From Caulobacter segnis (lineage in GTDB: Bacteria > Pseudomonadota > Alphaproteobacteria > Caulobacterales > Caulobacteraceae), in NCBI RefSeq assembly GCF_029543125.1, contig NZ_JARQWW010000003.1, positions 186,001-250,000 of the forward strand: 64,000 bases of DNA. The letters run 5' to 3'. The number at the start of each line of letters is the position of its first letter. Within the stretch, counting starts at the first letter, position 1. This document shows positions 17,941-27,165 of this stretch, one piece after another. A program made the position numbers and the translations under genes. The notes below the pieces were generated by a model. The model did no database searches, was not told where the DNA came from, and saw only the letters and a program-made list of their open reading frames with translations.

Positions 17941-19641
17941 ATGTTGAAGCGTTTGGCGGCCGCGAGTGCGGCTCTGGTCTTGGCGAGCGGCGCAGCGGCC
18001 GCGCAGGAGCAGGGGGCCAAGCCCGCCGCCCATGCGCCCAAAGCCATGGCCTCGTCCGGCCACCCCCTGGTCACCCAGGCGATGCTGGAGGTCTTGAAGA
18101 AGGGCGGCAACGCCATGGACGCGGCCCTGACCGGCGCGATCATGCAGAGCGTGGTCGAGCCGCAGATGGTCACCCTGGCCGGGGCCCTGTCGGCGCTCTA
18201 CTACGACGCCAAGACGGGCCAGTATCACTATCTCGACGCTGAGCTGGACCACACCGCCAAGGGCGCGCCGACCGTGGCCGGCTGGGCCCAGGTGACCGGC
18301 GGCGGCCCGCCGGTGGAGGTGACCTCCGGCAGCCTGGTGGCGGTTCCCGGCGAGGTGGCGGGCCTGAAGGCCGCCGCCGACCGGTTCGGCACCCTGAAGT
18401 GGAGCCAGTACTGGGAGCCGTCCATCCGTCTCGCGGAGACCGGCTTCCCCATGTACTCCTTCCTGTACGGCGAGATGGCCGACGCGGCGCTGAGCCGGTT
18501 GTCGGCCTATCCGTCCGGGCGCGAGGAGTTCCTGCCGAACGGCTACGTCCCGCCGGTGGGCAGCAACGTGACCCGTCCGCGCCTGGCCGCCACCATGCGC
18601 CGCCTGGCGGCCGAGGGGCCGGACTACTTCTACAAGGGCGAGTTCAGCCACAAGTTCGTGGCCGAGGTCCAGAAGACCGGCGGCTCGCTGACCGTGGAGG
18701 AGATGGCGGGCTACAAGGTGCGCTGGGAGCAGCCCCTGCGGTCCAGCTACAAAGGGCATGAGATCATCTCGTCGCCGCCGCCGGGCACGGCGGGATCGCT
18801 GATCGCCATGGTGCTGAACATCGCCGAGCCCTGGGACCTGAAGGCCATGGGTCACTACACTCAGTCGGCCGAGACCCTCTACCGCCTGCGCCAGGCCTTC
18901 GCCTTCGCCGAGGACCTGACGGACGGCTACATCCAGGACCCGGCGTCCTTCAACGTGCCCAGCGACATCCTGCTGTCCAAGAGCTTCGCCGCGCAGCTCA
19001 CCGGCCTGATCGACGGGGCGATGCCCAAGGGCTCGGTCACTGGCAGGACAGCGCAGGCCGGCGGCTTCAGCCTGGCCGGCGGGTTCGACCACAGTGACCC
19101 GCACGCCTCGGACACCGACCACATCGTGGTGGCGGACAAGGACGGCAACGTCGTCTCCCTGACCCACAGCGTCAAAGGCACGACCTTCGCCACCGGCCTC
19201 GTCGTGGACGGGGTGGTGGTCAACAGCGGCAACTACTTCCCGGGCAAGAACCTGGGCGAGGGGCGGCGGGTGGTCGGCGGCTTCCCGCCCACCATGGTGG
19301 CCAAGGGCGGCGCGCCGACCCTGGCGCTTGGTTCGCCGGGCCTGACCTCGCGGGCGGTGGCCCTGACCCTGATCAACCACATCGGCTACGGCATGTCGCT
19401 GGAGCAGGCGGTGGACGCGCCGCGCTTCCAGGGCGCGCAGGCGTCGCGGCCGCTGACCATCGAAGGGCGGCTTTCCGACCAGGCCCGCGCCGACATGAAG
19501 GCGCACTACGGCGTCTCGGTGAAGGTGACCACGCCCTACAACTGGCACTTCGGTTCGATCCACGCGGTGGCGCGCGAGCCGGACGGTTCGCTGACCGGCA
19601 TCGCCGACCCGCGTCGCGGGGGGCTGGCGGCCGGTTACTGA
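17941..19641 (+). CDS. ggt: Periplasmic gamma-glutamyltransferase
   Basis: A 566-residue Ntn-hydrolase with a signal peptide (MLKRLAAASAALVLASGAAA). It hydrolyses or transfers gamma-glutamyl groups, for example from glutathione, and should be self-cleaved into two chains at the Thr of SDTDHIVVADKDGN. That motif is T-D-H rather than the common T-T-H, but the nucleophilic Thr is kept. GGNAMDAA near residue 56 and SPPPGTAGS are other family marks. It overlaps a small membrane-protein gene by one base, suggesting an operon. Confidence 0.92.
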   Translation: MLKRLAAASAALVLASGAAAAQEQGAKPAAHAPKAMASSGHPLVTQAMLEVLKKGGNAMDAALTGAIMQSVVEPQMVTLAGALSALYYDAKTGQYHYLDAELDHTAKGAPTVAGWAQVTGGGPPVEVTSGSLVAVPGEVAGLKAAADRFGTLKWSQYWEPSIRLAETGFPMYSFLYGEMADAALSRLSAYPSGREEFLPNGYVPPVGSNVTRPRLAATMRRLAAEGPDYFYKGEFSHKFVAEVQKTGGSLTVEEMAGYKVRWEQPLRSSYKGHEIISSPPPGTAGSLIAMVLNIAEPWDLKAMGHYTQSAETLYRLRQAFAFAEDLTDGYIQDPASFNVPSDILLSKSFAAQLTGLIDGAMPKGSVTGRTAQAGGFSLAGGFDHSDPHASDTDHIVVADKDGNVVSLTHSVKGTTFATGLVVDGVVVNSGNYFPGKNLGEGRRVVGGFPPTMVAKGGAPTLALGSPGLTSRAVALTLINHIGYGMSLEQAVDAPRFQGAQASRPLTIEGRLSDQARADMKAHYGVSVKVTTPYNWHFGSIHAVAREPDGSLTGIADPRRGGLAAGY

Positions 19642-20183
19642 TGCGGATCGGGCGTTTTGCGGGCTACGGCTCGCTCTTCCTGTTGGTCGGAGCTTATCTG
19701 GCCGCGACCTCGGCGCTCGCCGTCGCGCCGCCGAAGAGCGGGCCGGCGCTCTGGCACCTGACCGCCGGCCTGGCGCTGTTGGCGGCGCTATGGCGCGGAT
19801 GGCGGGGCGTGGGGACCGGCGACCTGAAGCTGGCCTTTTCGGGGCTGGCGGTGGTGCTGGCGGCGGACGCCGTGCTGATCGCCTTGGGGCTGCTCTACCT
19901 GACGGGGTTCGAGCGGGGCGTCGCTTCGATCATCCTGTTCTGCCTTTCCCTGGCGCAGGGGGAGGGGGCGGGGCGGCGTGTTTCGGCAGGAGGTCTTCTG
20001 CTGATCGGGCTGGGGATGATCGCGGTGTTTCTGGCCCTGCCGTGGTTAGTGGCTTGGCCGAGAGGTGCGGCGTTGAGCCTGTGGCGCGCGATCCTGATCA
20101 ACGGCCTCGGGCTGTATGTCGGCCTGGCGCTGGTTGCCGCCGCGCTCACCGGCGGCTTGCGAACGGCGCTATCTCGGCTATGA
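19641..20183 (+). CDS. Hypothetical integral membrane protein
   Basis: 180 residues with about five hydrophobic helices (around 8-30, 38-50, 63-85, 93-103, 117-135 and 147-168). No family is recognised. Its ATG overlaps the last base of the ggt stop codon, so it is probably co-translated with the gamma-glutamyltransferase, and it ends with an ATGA overlap into a possible small reading frame. Nothing in the sequence shows its function. Confidence 0.7.
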   Translation: MRIGRFAGYGSLFLLVGAYLAATSALAVAPPKSGPALWHLTAGLALLAALWRGWRGVGTGDLKLAFSGLAVVLAADAVLIALGLLYLTGFERGVASIILFCLSLAQGEGAGRRVSAGGLLLIGLGMIAVFLALPWLVAWPRGAALSLWRAILINGLGLYVGLALVAAALTGGLRTALSRL

Positions 20184-20296
20184 CCACGGTCATGCTTCGT
20201 CACGCGAAACAACGGACCCAGCAGCAGCAACGTCGCCAGACCGGCGGCGCGGCGGCGCTTGGGCGTGGGCGAAGCAGGAGGCGGGACGGCCGCTAG
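20180..20296 (+). CDS. Possible small arginine-rich ORF before the LysE terminator
   Basis: 38 codons beginning with ATG overlapping the previous stop (ATGA). The peptide is unusual: a run of four Gln and 11 Arg residues, including tandem AGG-AGG-CGG codons near the end. It lies just upstream of the strong hairpin terminator that precedes the LysE exporter. It could be a coupled small gene, a leader peptide or a chance frame; there is no family match, and confidence is low. Confidence 0.25.
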   Translation: MTTVMLRHAKQRTQQQQRRQTGGAAALGRGRSRRRDGR

Positions 20297-20329
20297 AGGC
20301 CGCGAGCTCCGAAACTCCACGAAAACCCG

Positions 20330-20371
20330 AAAGCCCCGCGACCCCGTCGCGGGGCTTTTCGCTTTTTACGC
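20330..20371 (+). terminator. Strong intrinsic terminator just before lysE-type gene
   Basis: A perfect 13-bp stem, AAAGCCCCGCGAC (20330-20342) with GTCGCGGGGCTTT (20346-20358), a CCC loop and then TTTTCGCTTTTT. It ends the ggt transcript. Because it stops only about 17 bp before the LysE start codon, it leaves little room for a promoter behind it. Confidence 0.9.
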
Positions 20372-20387
20372 AAAGGATTGAAAATCG

Positions 20388-20996
20388 ATGTCGCTTCTGT
20401 TCCTGAAGGCCATGGGGATCGGCCTGGCCGTGGCCGCGCCCGTGGGGCCGATGAGCCTGCTCTGCATGAGGCGCACCCTGACCGACGGCTGGCGGCCGGG
20501 CCTGGCCACCGGGGCGGGGATCGCCCTGGGCGACGGGGTCTATGCGGCGGTGGCGGCCCTGGGCTTCGCCGGGATCTCGGCTTTCATGCTGGAGTACGAG
20601 AGGCCGCTGCACCTGGCGGCCGGGCTGTTCCTGATCTGGCTGGGCCTGAAGTCCTTCTGGCGCAAGACCGACGATGCGGCCGCGCCCGGGCTGCACGCCG
20701 CCTGGCCCAAGGCGTTGGGTTCGGCCCTGCTGCTGACCCTGACGAACCCGCCGACCATCATCATGTTCGCGGCCATCTTCGCGGCCCTGGCGCCCAGGGG
20801 CGGCTTCAGCCCCTCGGCGGCGGCGATGACGACCCTGGGGGTTCTGGCCGGCTCTATGCTGTGGTGGTGCGTGATCGTCGGGGGCGTTTCGGTGTTCCGC
20901 CACGCCATCGGCGAGACCGCGCGCCGCTGGATCGACCGGATTTCCGGCGCCGTGCTGGTGCTTTGCGGCGGTCTGGAGCTGCGGAGGGCGATTTGA
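20388..20996 (+). CDS. LysE/RhtB family amino-acid exporter
   Basis: A 202-residue inner-membrane protein with about six hydrophobic helices. The N-terminal GLAVAAPVGPMSLLCMRRTL with its PVGP motif and the GLFLIWLGLKSFW helix are LysE/RhtB-family marks; these proteins export lysine, arginine, homoserine, threonine or related compounds by proton exchange. The substrate is not readable. AAAGGA lies about 10 bases before ATG. The gene sits directly behind a strong terminator, so either its promoter overlaps the hairpin or expression depends on read-through. Confidence 0.88.
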   Translation: MSLLFLKAMGIGLAVAAPVGPMSLLCMRRTLTDGWRPGLATGAGIALGDGVYAAVAALGFAGISAFMLEYERPLHLAAGLFLIWLGLKSFWRKTDDAAAPGLHAAWPKALGSALLLTLTNPPTIIMFAAIFAALAPRGGFSPSAAAMTTLGVLAGSMLWWCVIVGGVSVFRHAIGETARRWIDRISGAVLVLCGGLELRRAI

Positions 20997-21075
20997 CGCC
21001 CCGTGGCCGCCGTCATTGGGGGACAAGGTGGTCCGGCCCGATTAAATAGGGGGTTCGTACGGACCACGATTCGAA

Positions 21076-23328
21076 ATGAACAAGCCTTTCCTCCCCCCTG
21101 GCGGTGACGGCGGCGACGACCGCATCATCGAAGAGCCGCTAAGCGAAGCGCTGTCCAAGCGCTATCTCGCCTACGCCCTGTCGACCATCAGTTCGCGGGC
21201 CTTGCCGGACGTGCGTGACGGGTTGAAGCCCGTCCACCGGCGCGTGCTCTACGCCATGCACAACATGCGCCTGAACCCCGAGGCCGCCGCGCGCAAGTGC
21301 GCCAAGGTGGTCGGCGAGGTGATGGGTAACTTCCACCCGCACGGCGACCAGTCGATCTATGACGCCCTGGTGCGTCTGGCCCAGGAGTTCGCCCAGCGGA
21401 TTCCGCTGGTCGAGGGGCAGGGCAACTTCGGCAATATCGACGGCGATAACGCCGCGGCCATGCGCTACACCGAATGCCGGATGACGGAAGCCTCGATGCT
21501 TCTGCTCGACGGCATCAACGAGAACGCAGTCGATTTCCGTCCCACCTATGACGGCCAGGACGAGGAGCCGACGGTTCTTCCGGCGGGCTTCCCGAACCTG
21601 CTGGCCAACGGCTCGTCGGGCATCGCGGTCGGCATGGCCACCTCGATCCCGCCGCACAACGCGGCCGAGCTGATCGACGCCTGCCTGGTGCTGCTGCAGC
21701 GGCCGGACGCCACCACCGCGGACCTGATGGAGCGCGTGCTGGGTCCGGACTTCCCGACCGGCGGCGTCATCGTCGAGCCGAAGTCGAGCCTGCTGGAGAC
21801 CTACGAGACCGGCCGCGGCGGCATTCGCGTCCGCGCCAAGTGGGAGAAAGAGGAGACCGGTCGGGGCACGTACCAGATCGTCGTCACCGAGATCCCGTAT
21901 CAGGTGAAGAAGTCCGATCTGGTCGAGCAGCTCGCCGACCTGATCGACAGCAAGAAGGCTGCCCTGCTGGGCGACGTGCGCGACGAGAGCGCCGAGGACG
22001 TGCGTCTGGTCCTCGAGCCCAAGAACCGCAACGTCGAGCCCGAAGTGCTGATGGAGAGCCTGTTCAAGCTTTCCGCCCTGGAGCAGCGCTTCCCGGTCAA
22101 CATGAACGTTCTGGACGCGCGGGGCACCCCGGGCGTCATGGGCCTGAAGCCGGCGCTGAAGGCGTTCCTGGATCACCGCCGCCAGGTGCTGGTCCGCCGG
22201 GCGCGCTTCCGCCTCGACAAGATCGAGGCCCGCCTGCACATCCTGGCCGGCCTGCTGATCGCGTATCTGAACCTCGACGAGGTGATCCGCATCGTCCGTT
22301 ACGAGGACGAGCCGAAGCAGAAGCTGATCGCGTCCTTCGACCTGACCGACATCCAGGCCGACGCCATCCTCAACACCCGCCTGCGCCAACTGGCCAAGCT
22401 GGAGGAGATGGAGATCCGCCGCGAACACGCCGAGCTGACGGAAGAGCGCGACGGCATCCTGGCCATGCTGGGTTCGGACGAGGCGCAGTGGAAGCTGGTG
22501 GGCGTGGGCCTGCGCGACGTTCGCGAGAAGCTTGGCCCGGGCACCGCTCTCGGCAAGCGCCGCACGAACTTCGGCGAAGCCCCGCAGGTGGACGCCGACG
22601 CCGCCATCGAGGCCATGATCCCGCGCGAGCCGATCACGGTCATCCTGTCCGAAAAGGGCTGGATTCGGGCCGCCAAGGGCAAGGTGGACGATCCGTCGGA
22701 GCTGAAGTTCAAGGAAGGCGACAAGCTGGGCTTCGTCGTGCCGGCGGAGACCACGGACAAGCTGCTGATCTTCGCGTCCGACGGGCGGTTCTTCACTATC
22801 GGGTGCGACAAGCTGCCGAGCGCGCGGGGCCATGGCGAGCCGCTGCGCCTGATGATCGACCTGGACGACAAGGTGAAGATCATCGACGTCTTCCCGCACA
22901 AGCCGGGCCGCAAGCGCTTCATGGCGTCGAAGGCCGGCTATGGATTCCTGATGCCGGAGGAGGAGGCCCTGGCCAACCGCCGCGCCGGCAAGCAGGTCAT
23001 GACCGTCGACGACAAGGGCGCCCTGAGCTGCGCCGAGGTCGTGGGCGACCAGGTGGCGGTGATCGGCGACAACGCCAAGATCCTGATCTTCCCGCTGGAA
23101 GAGCTGCCGGAAATGCCGCGCGGCAAGGGCGTGAAGCTGCAGAGCTACCGCGAGGGCGGTCTGCGCGACACGCTGGTCTTCAACCAGGAGACCGGCCCGG
23201 CCTGGATCGACACCGCCGGCCGCCGTCGGGAGTGGGCGGAATGGCGCGAATGGATCGGCAAGCGCGCGGGGGCCGGCAAGCTGGCGCCCAAGGGCTTCCC
23301 GACCAGCAAGCGGTTCCGGCCAAAATGA
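21076..23328 (+). CDS. parC: DNA topoisomerase IV subunit A
   Basis: A 750-residue type IIA topoisomerase A subunit, required to separate daughter chromosomes. The winged-helix domain with catalytic Tyr131 ([11 protein letters not shown]) is preceded by the quinolone-contact region [14 protein letters not shown]. The short C-terminal beta-pinwheel and overall length identify ParC rather than GyrA (no GyrA box). Gln92 replaces the Ser found at the quinolone contact in E. coli ParC. A beta-lactamase-like gene begins within its stop codon (ATGA), so the two are coupled. Confidence 0.95.
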   Translation: MNKPFLPPGGDGGDDRIIEEPLSEALSKRYLAYALSTISSRALPDVRDGLKPVHRRVLYAMHNMRLNPEAAARKCAKVVGEVMGNFHPHGDQSIYDALVRLAQEFAQRIPLVEGQGNFGNIDGDNAAAMRYTECRMTEASMLLLDGINENAVDFRPTYDGQDEEPTVLPAGFPNLLANGSSGIAVGMATSIPPHNAAELIDACLVLLQRPDATTADLMERVLGPDFPTGGVIVEPKSSLLETYETGRGGIRVRAKWEKEETGRGTYQIVVTEIPYQVKKSDLVEQLADLIDSKKAALLGDVRDESAEDVRLVLEPKNRNVEPEVLMESLFKLSALEQRFPVNMNVLDARGTPGVMGLKPALKAFLDHRRQVLVRRARFRLDKIEARLHILAGLLIAYLNLDEVIRIVRYEDEPKQKLIASFDLTDIQADAILNTRLRQLAKLEEMEIRREHAELTEERDGILAMLGSDEAQWKLVGVGLRDVREKLGPGTALGKRRTNFGEAPQVDADAAIEAMIPREPITVILSEKGWIRAAKGKVDDPSELKFKEGDKLGFVVPAETTDKLLIFASDGRFFTIGCDKLPSARGHGEPLRLMIDLDDKVKIIDVFPHKPGRKRFMASKAGYGFLMPEEEALANRRAGKQVMTVDDKGALSCAEVVGDQVAVIGDNAKILIFPLEELPEMPRGKGVKLQSYREGGLRDTLVFNQETGPAWIDTAGRRREWAEWREWIGKRAGAGKLAPKGFPTSKRFRPK

Positions 23329-24638
23329 ACCGTCGGGCGGTCATGCTCCGCGCCCTGGCCGGGATGCTCGGCCTGGGCGGCGGCAGAGCCTTGGCCGCCC
23401 GCCAGCCTGCGGGGCTGAGCTATGGCCGGCCCGAGGACGTGGGGTTCGACAGCCTGCGTCTGGGACGGCTGGACGACGCCATGCGGCGCACAGTCACTAA
23501 CCGCCAGATCGCCGGCGGGGTGACCCTGCTGGCGCGTCGGGGGAAGATCGTCCAGCTGCGCGCCTATGGGCAGCGGGACATCAATCTCGGCGACCCGATG
23601 ACCACGGATGCGATCTTCCGCATCCGGTCGGAGACCAAGCCCATCACGGCCCTGGCCATGATGGTCCTGTACGAGCAGGGGCTGTGGGGGCTGGATGATC
23701 CGGTCACCTATTTCATCCCCGAGTTCAACGACCTGAAGGTGTTCAAGGCGGCGGACGCCAACGGCGCCATCACCGAGGTCGAGCCGCTGACCCGCCCGCC
23801 GACCATGCGGGAGCTTCTGACCCACACCGCCGGCTTCGCCTATGGCCTGGCCGGCGACAGCCCACCGGACCGCGCCTATCTGGAGGCGGGGGTGCTGACC
23901 TCCGACAACCTGTCGGACATGATCCGGCGCATCTCCGAACAGCCGATGTTCTGCCAGCCGGGAGTGATGTGGCGCTACAGCATCGCCACCGACATCCAGG
24001 GCCACATCATCGAACGCCTGTCGGGGATGAGCCTGCCGGACTTCTTCCGGACGAAGATCTTCGAGCCGCTGGGCATGAGCGACACCGGCTTCTACGTCCC
24101 GCCGGAGAAGCGCCGCCGCCTGGCGACGCTGTACGATATCGACTACGCCACCAATCGCCTGGCCGAGCCGGTCATGCCGCGCTGGCGCGACGTGCTGCAG
24201 CCGCCCGCGGCGCCGTCCGCCGGTGGGGGGCTGGTCTCCACCGCGCGGGACTATGCGCGGTTCTGCCAGATGATCCTGAATGGCGGCGAGCTGGACGGGG
24301 TCCAACTGGTGCGGCCCACCAGCATCGCCATCATGGGCAGCAACCACTTGCCGCCGAGCTTCTCCGTCACCTCCGACGGCATCCGGCCGTTCCCGTTCGG
24401 CCCGGGCCTGGGCTTCGGGCTGAACATGGCGGTGTCGGTGGACCCGGCCCTGGGCAACGCGCCGGTGGGCAAGGGGACGGTCAGTTGGGGCGGTTCGGCC
24501 GGCACCTGGTTTTGGGCGGACCCCACCAACGATCTGTTGTTCGTGGGCATGATCCAGCGTCTGGGCGGGGTCGGATCGGGCCTCGATGCCGAGACCCGCA
24601 GCCTTGTCTATCAGGCCCTGGTGGACCGCTCGAAATAG
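23325..24638 (+). CDS. Exported family VIII esterase / class C beta-lactamase-like serine hydrolase
   Basis: 437 residues with a Tat-like signal ([13 protein letters not shown]...). The catalytic SxxK is Ser102-Glu-Thr-Lys105 and the Tyr motif is in WRYSIATD. A WGGSAGTWFW box replaces the KTG motif, as in family VIII carboxylesterases (EstB-like) rather than true AmpC enzymes. Substrate unknown; esterase is more likely than beta-lactamase. It overlaps parC by 4 bp and is followed 67 bp later by a close paralogue, a tandem duplication. Confidence 0.87.
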   Translation: MNRRAVMLRALAGMLGLGGGRALAARQPAGLSYGRPEDVGFDSLRLGRLDDAMRRTVTNRQIAGGVTLLARRGKIVQLRAYGQRDINLGDPMTTDAIFRIRSETKPITALAMMVLYEQGLWGLDDPVTYFIPEFNDLKVFKAADANGAITEVEPLTRPPTMRELLTHTAGFAYGLAGDSPPDRAYLEAGVLTSDNLSDMIRRISEQPMFCQPGVMWRYSIATDIQGHIIERLSGMSLPDFFRTKIFEPLGMSDTGFYVPPEKRRRLATLYDIDYATNRLAEPVMPRWRDVLQPPAAPSAGGGLVSTARDYARFCQMILNGGELDGVQLVRPTSIAIMGSNHLPPSFSVTSDGIRPFPFGPGLGFGLNMAVSVDPALGNAPVGKGTVSWGGSAGTWFWADPTNDLLFVGMIQRLGGVGSGLDAETRSLVYQALVDRSK

Positions 24639-24705
24639 CTGGCGGGTTGTCTTACCGTCGTTAAGCTGCGCCGCTAAAGCTTGTGCGACCGATCAAGGGA
24701 CAGCC

Positions 24706-25980
24706 ATGACGCGACGTTTCAACTGGGCGGCCGCGGCCGTCGCCGCCATCCTCGCCTCCGCGCCGGCCTGCCAGGCCCAGACGACCTCCGCGCCGGCGTC
24801 GGCCGCGTCGAAGGACGCCGCTTTCCAGTCGCTGGACGCCTCCATGCACGCCCTGGTGGACCAGGGGCGGCTGCCGGGCGTCGCGACCTATGTGGTCAAG
24901 GGCGGCAAGGTCATCCACCAGGACATCTATGGCAAGGCGGACCTGACCACCGGCGCGCCGCTGAAGGCCGACACGATCTACCGCATCTATTCCCAGACCA
25001 AGCCGGTGACCGGCGTGGCGATGATGATGCTGTACGAAGAGGGCAAGTGGTCGCTGGACGATCCGATCACCAAGTTCCTGCCGGAGCTGGCGAACCTGAA
25101 GGTGTTCAAGGGCGTCGGCGCGGATGGCAAGACCATCACCGAGCCGGCCAAGCGCCCGGCCACCATGCGCGAGCTGATGAGCCACCAGGCCGGATTCGCC
25201 TATGGCCTGCAGGTCGACAACCCGGTGGACAAGGCCTACCGCGACAGCGGCCTGCTGGGCTCGCCGACCCCCGAGGCCTTCCTGAAAACCCTGGCGGCGC
25301 TGCCGCTGATGGGCCAGCCGGGCGAGCAGTGGAAATACAGCGTCGCGGTGGACCTGCAGGGGCTGATCGTCGAGCGCCTGTCGGGCAAGAAGCTCGGCGC
25401 CTTCATGCAGGAGCGCATCTTCGCGCCCCTTGGCATGGTCGACACCGGGTTCTGGCTGCCGGCCGAGAAGCAGGGCCGCCTGGCCTCGCTCTATCTAGTC
25501 AATCCCGCCGACAAGAAAGTGGTCCCGGCCCAGGGCTTCATGGTGCTGGACGTGACCAAACAGCCGGCCGTTGAATCCGGCGGCGGCGGTCTGGTCTCGA
25601 CCACCGCCGACTACGCCAAATTCTCCCAGATGCTGCTGAACGGCGGCGAGCTGGGCGGCAAGCGCCTGCTGAAGCCCGAGACGGTGAAGCTGATGCGGAC
25701 CAACCACCTGACCGAGGCGTCGCTGGCCAAGCTGCCGCTTGGCCCCGGCGTCGGCTTCGGTCTCGACTTCGCCACGGTCATGGACCCGGCCAAGGCCGGC
25801 ACGCCCATGGGCAAGGACACCTATAGCTGGGGCGGCGCGGCCGGCACCTGGTTCTGGATCGACCCGACCAACGACCTGTTCGTTCTGGGCATGATCCAGG
25901 TGCTGGGGCGTCCGGACAGCGACCCCAGGATGGACGCGCTTTCGGCGCCCAGCGTCTATCGGGCGATCCACGCTCACTAG
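24706..25980 (+). CDS. Exported family VIII esterase-like serine hydrolase (paralogue)
   Basis: 424 residues with a Sec signal peptide (cleavage near CQA-QTT). The catalytic motif is Ser96-Gln-Thr-Lys99, the Tyr motif WKYSVAVD and the third box WGGAAGTWFWIDPTNDLF. It is closely similar to the preceding gene over the whole length: both have LKVFK, RPxTMRELxxHxAGFAYGL and SxGGGLVSTxxDYAxF. A tandem duplication with divergence of signal peptides (Tat-like versus Sec) is apparent. Substrate unknown. Confidence 0.88.
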   Translation: MTRRFNWAAAAVAAILASAPACQAQTTSAPASAASKDAAFQSLDASMHALVDQGRLPGVATYVVKGGKVIHQDIYGKADLTTGAPLKADTIYRIYSQTKPVTGVAMMMLYEEGKWSLDDPITKFLPELANLKVFKGVGADGKTITEPAKRPATMRELMSHQAGFAYGLQVDNPVDKAYRDSGLLGSPTPEAFLKTLAALPLMGQPGEQWKYSVAVDLQGLIVERLSGKKLGAFMQERIFAPLGMVDTGFWLPAEKQGRLASLYLVNPADKKVVPAQGFMVLDVTKQPAVESGGGGLVSTTADYAKFSQMLLNGGELGGKRLLKPETVKLMRTNHLTEASLAKLPLGPGVGFGLDFATVMDPAKAGTPMGKDTYSWGGAAGTWFWIDPTNDLFVLGMIQVLGRPDSDPRMDALSAPSVYRAIHAH

Positions 25981-26040
25981 AGGCGGGAACCAGCGGGGTT
26001 CGGCCACGTAGTCCTTCCGGCCATTTGAAGGACGTCCGCC

Positions 26041-26553
26041 ATGAACTGTCGCACCTTGTCGCCTGGCGCGCCTGCCGCGGCGACGCTGTTCCTCTTCGCC
26101 TGCTCCGCGCCTGAGGAGAGGCCCGCCGTCCCGCCGCCCGCGCCTGTCGCCCAGGAAGCGACCGTCGGCGGGGATGGATCGGCGATCCAGCTCAATGGGC
26201 TGTCGTCCGCCGATGTGGAGGCGAACCGGCTGTCCGGCGAGCTGGGCTGCAGCTTCGCCGCCACGGGGGCGTCGCAGCCGCTGCTGCTGGCCATGGGCGA
26301 CGTGGCGTCGAAGGAGGCGGCCCAGGGCCTGGTGAAGGTCGGCGACTATGTGGAGCGCGTCGCCGTGCCCGGCGGTTTCGACGGCATGCTGAAGGGCGCT
26401 GTGTTCAGCGGCGCGGGCAAGACCATCCGCGTCACCCTGACCGGTCCCGCCAGCGGCGGAGGCGAGTCGCCGCCAAGTCCCGCCACCCTGACCTACGACC
26501 GCGCCGACGGCGCCAGCCGAACCTGGGTGGGAAGCTGGACCTGCGGGCCTTAG
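26041..26553 (+). CDS. Putative lipoprotein of unknown function
   Basis: 170 residues. The N-terminus ends in a lipobox-like LFLFAC-S, so Cys20 or Cys21 may be lipidated, followed by a Pro-rich linker (PAVPPPAPVAQ) and a compact domain with LGCSFAATGASQPLLLAMGD. No family is recognised with certainty. It lies downstream of the esterase pair after a 60-bp gap and converges with the next gene (3-bp gap). Confidence 0.72.
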   Translation: MNCRTLSPGAPAAATLFLFACSAPEERPAVPPPAPVAQEATVGGDGSAIQLNGLSSADVEANRLSGELGCSFAATGASQPLLLAMGDVASKEAAQGLVKVGDYVERVAVPGGFDGMLKGAVFSGAGKTIRVTLTGPASGGGESPPSPATLTYDRADGASRTWVGSWTCGP

Positions 26554-26556
26554 GCG

Positions 26557-27069
26557 TTATGACATGACGTCGAAAATGATCGTCCGCTTCGACCAACCTC
26601 CGGCTTGGCGGGTGCGGATCGTAGCCGTGACCCCTCCGCAAAGCCCGGAGCAGTGATAGCGCTGCGAATTGATGATGTAGCGCCCGTCGCGACTGATAAA
26701 CGGGGCCATAATTCCCGTGATGAAGAGTGAAGAAGCGGGCCGGCCCTTTCTGACGGCGGCGAAGTCTTCAGCGGTCGCCGCCCGAACCGTCTTTGGAAGG
26801 CTCGGCTTCAATTCAGGGCAAGCGGTGAAGAGATTGGTCGGACCCTTGCGCCTCCATTCGGCTATCGCCTGTTCGGCGCCTTTGGGGACTCGGCCCTCTG
26901 GCGGCGGCTCGATGGGGGCGAGATCGACCAATGTGTCTGCGGACATGTGCTCCACGATTAGGGCAGACTCGGCGCAGGCTTCGGCTTGACGTCGCGCCTC
27001 AAGCGGCGTGGCTGAGGGGGCTCCCGGGGCAAGAAGCGCGGCGGCGGCAGCGATGATTGGCGTAAGCAT
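26557..27069 (-). CDS. Secreted hypothetical protein
   Basis: 170 residues with a signal peptide (MLTPIIAAAAALLAPGAPSA). The mature part has four cysteines (ACAES, TACPE, HCSGLC) likely to form disulphides, and a C-terminal beta-rich segment (DGRYIINSQRYHCSGLCGGVTATI). No family is recognised. It converges with the lipoprotein gene and is divergent from an alpha/beta hydrolase. Base composition is somewhat lower in GC than the neighbours (for example 26700-26850), which could reflect weaker selection or recent acquisition. Confidence 0.7.
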   Translation of the reverse strand: MLTPIIAAAAALLAPGAPSATPLEARRQAEACAESALIVEHMSADTLVDLAPIEPPPEGRVPKGAEQAIAEWRRKGPTNLFTACPELKPSLPKTVRAATAEDFAAVRKGRPASSLFITGIMAPFISRDGRYIINSQRYHCSGLCGGVTATIRTRQAGGWSKRTIIFDVMS

Positions 27070-27165
27070 GGTGACGAACCGACGGCAGGTGTTTGATCCA
27101 TCTTGGTTGCGTGGTCGGCTTTGAGCAATTCATGATTGCTGGCTTGTCCATCGGAGTCTCTGTTG

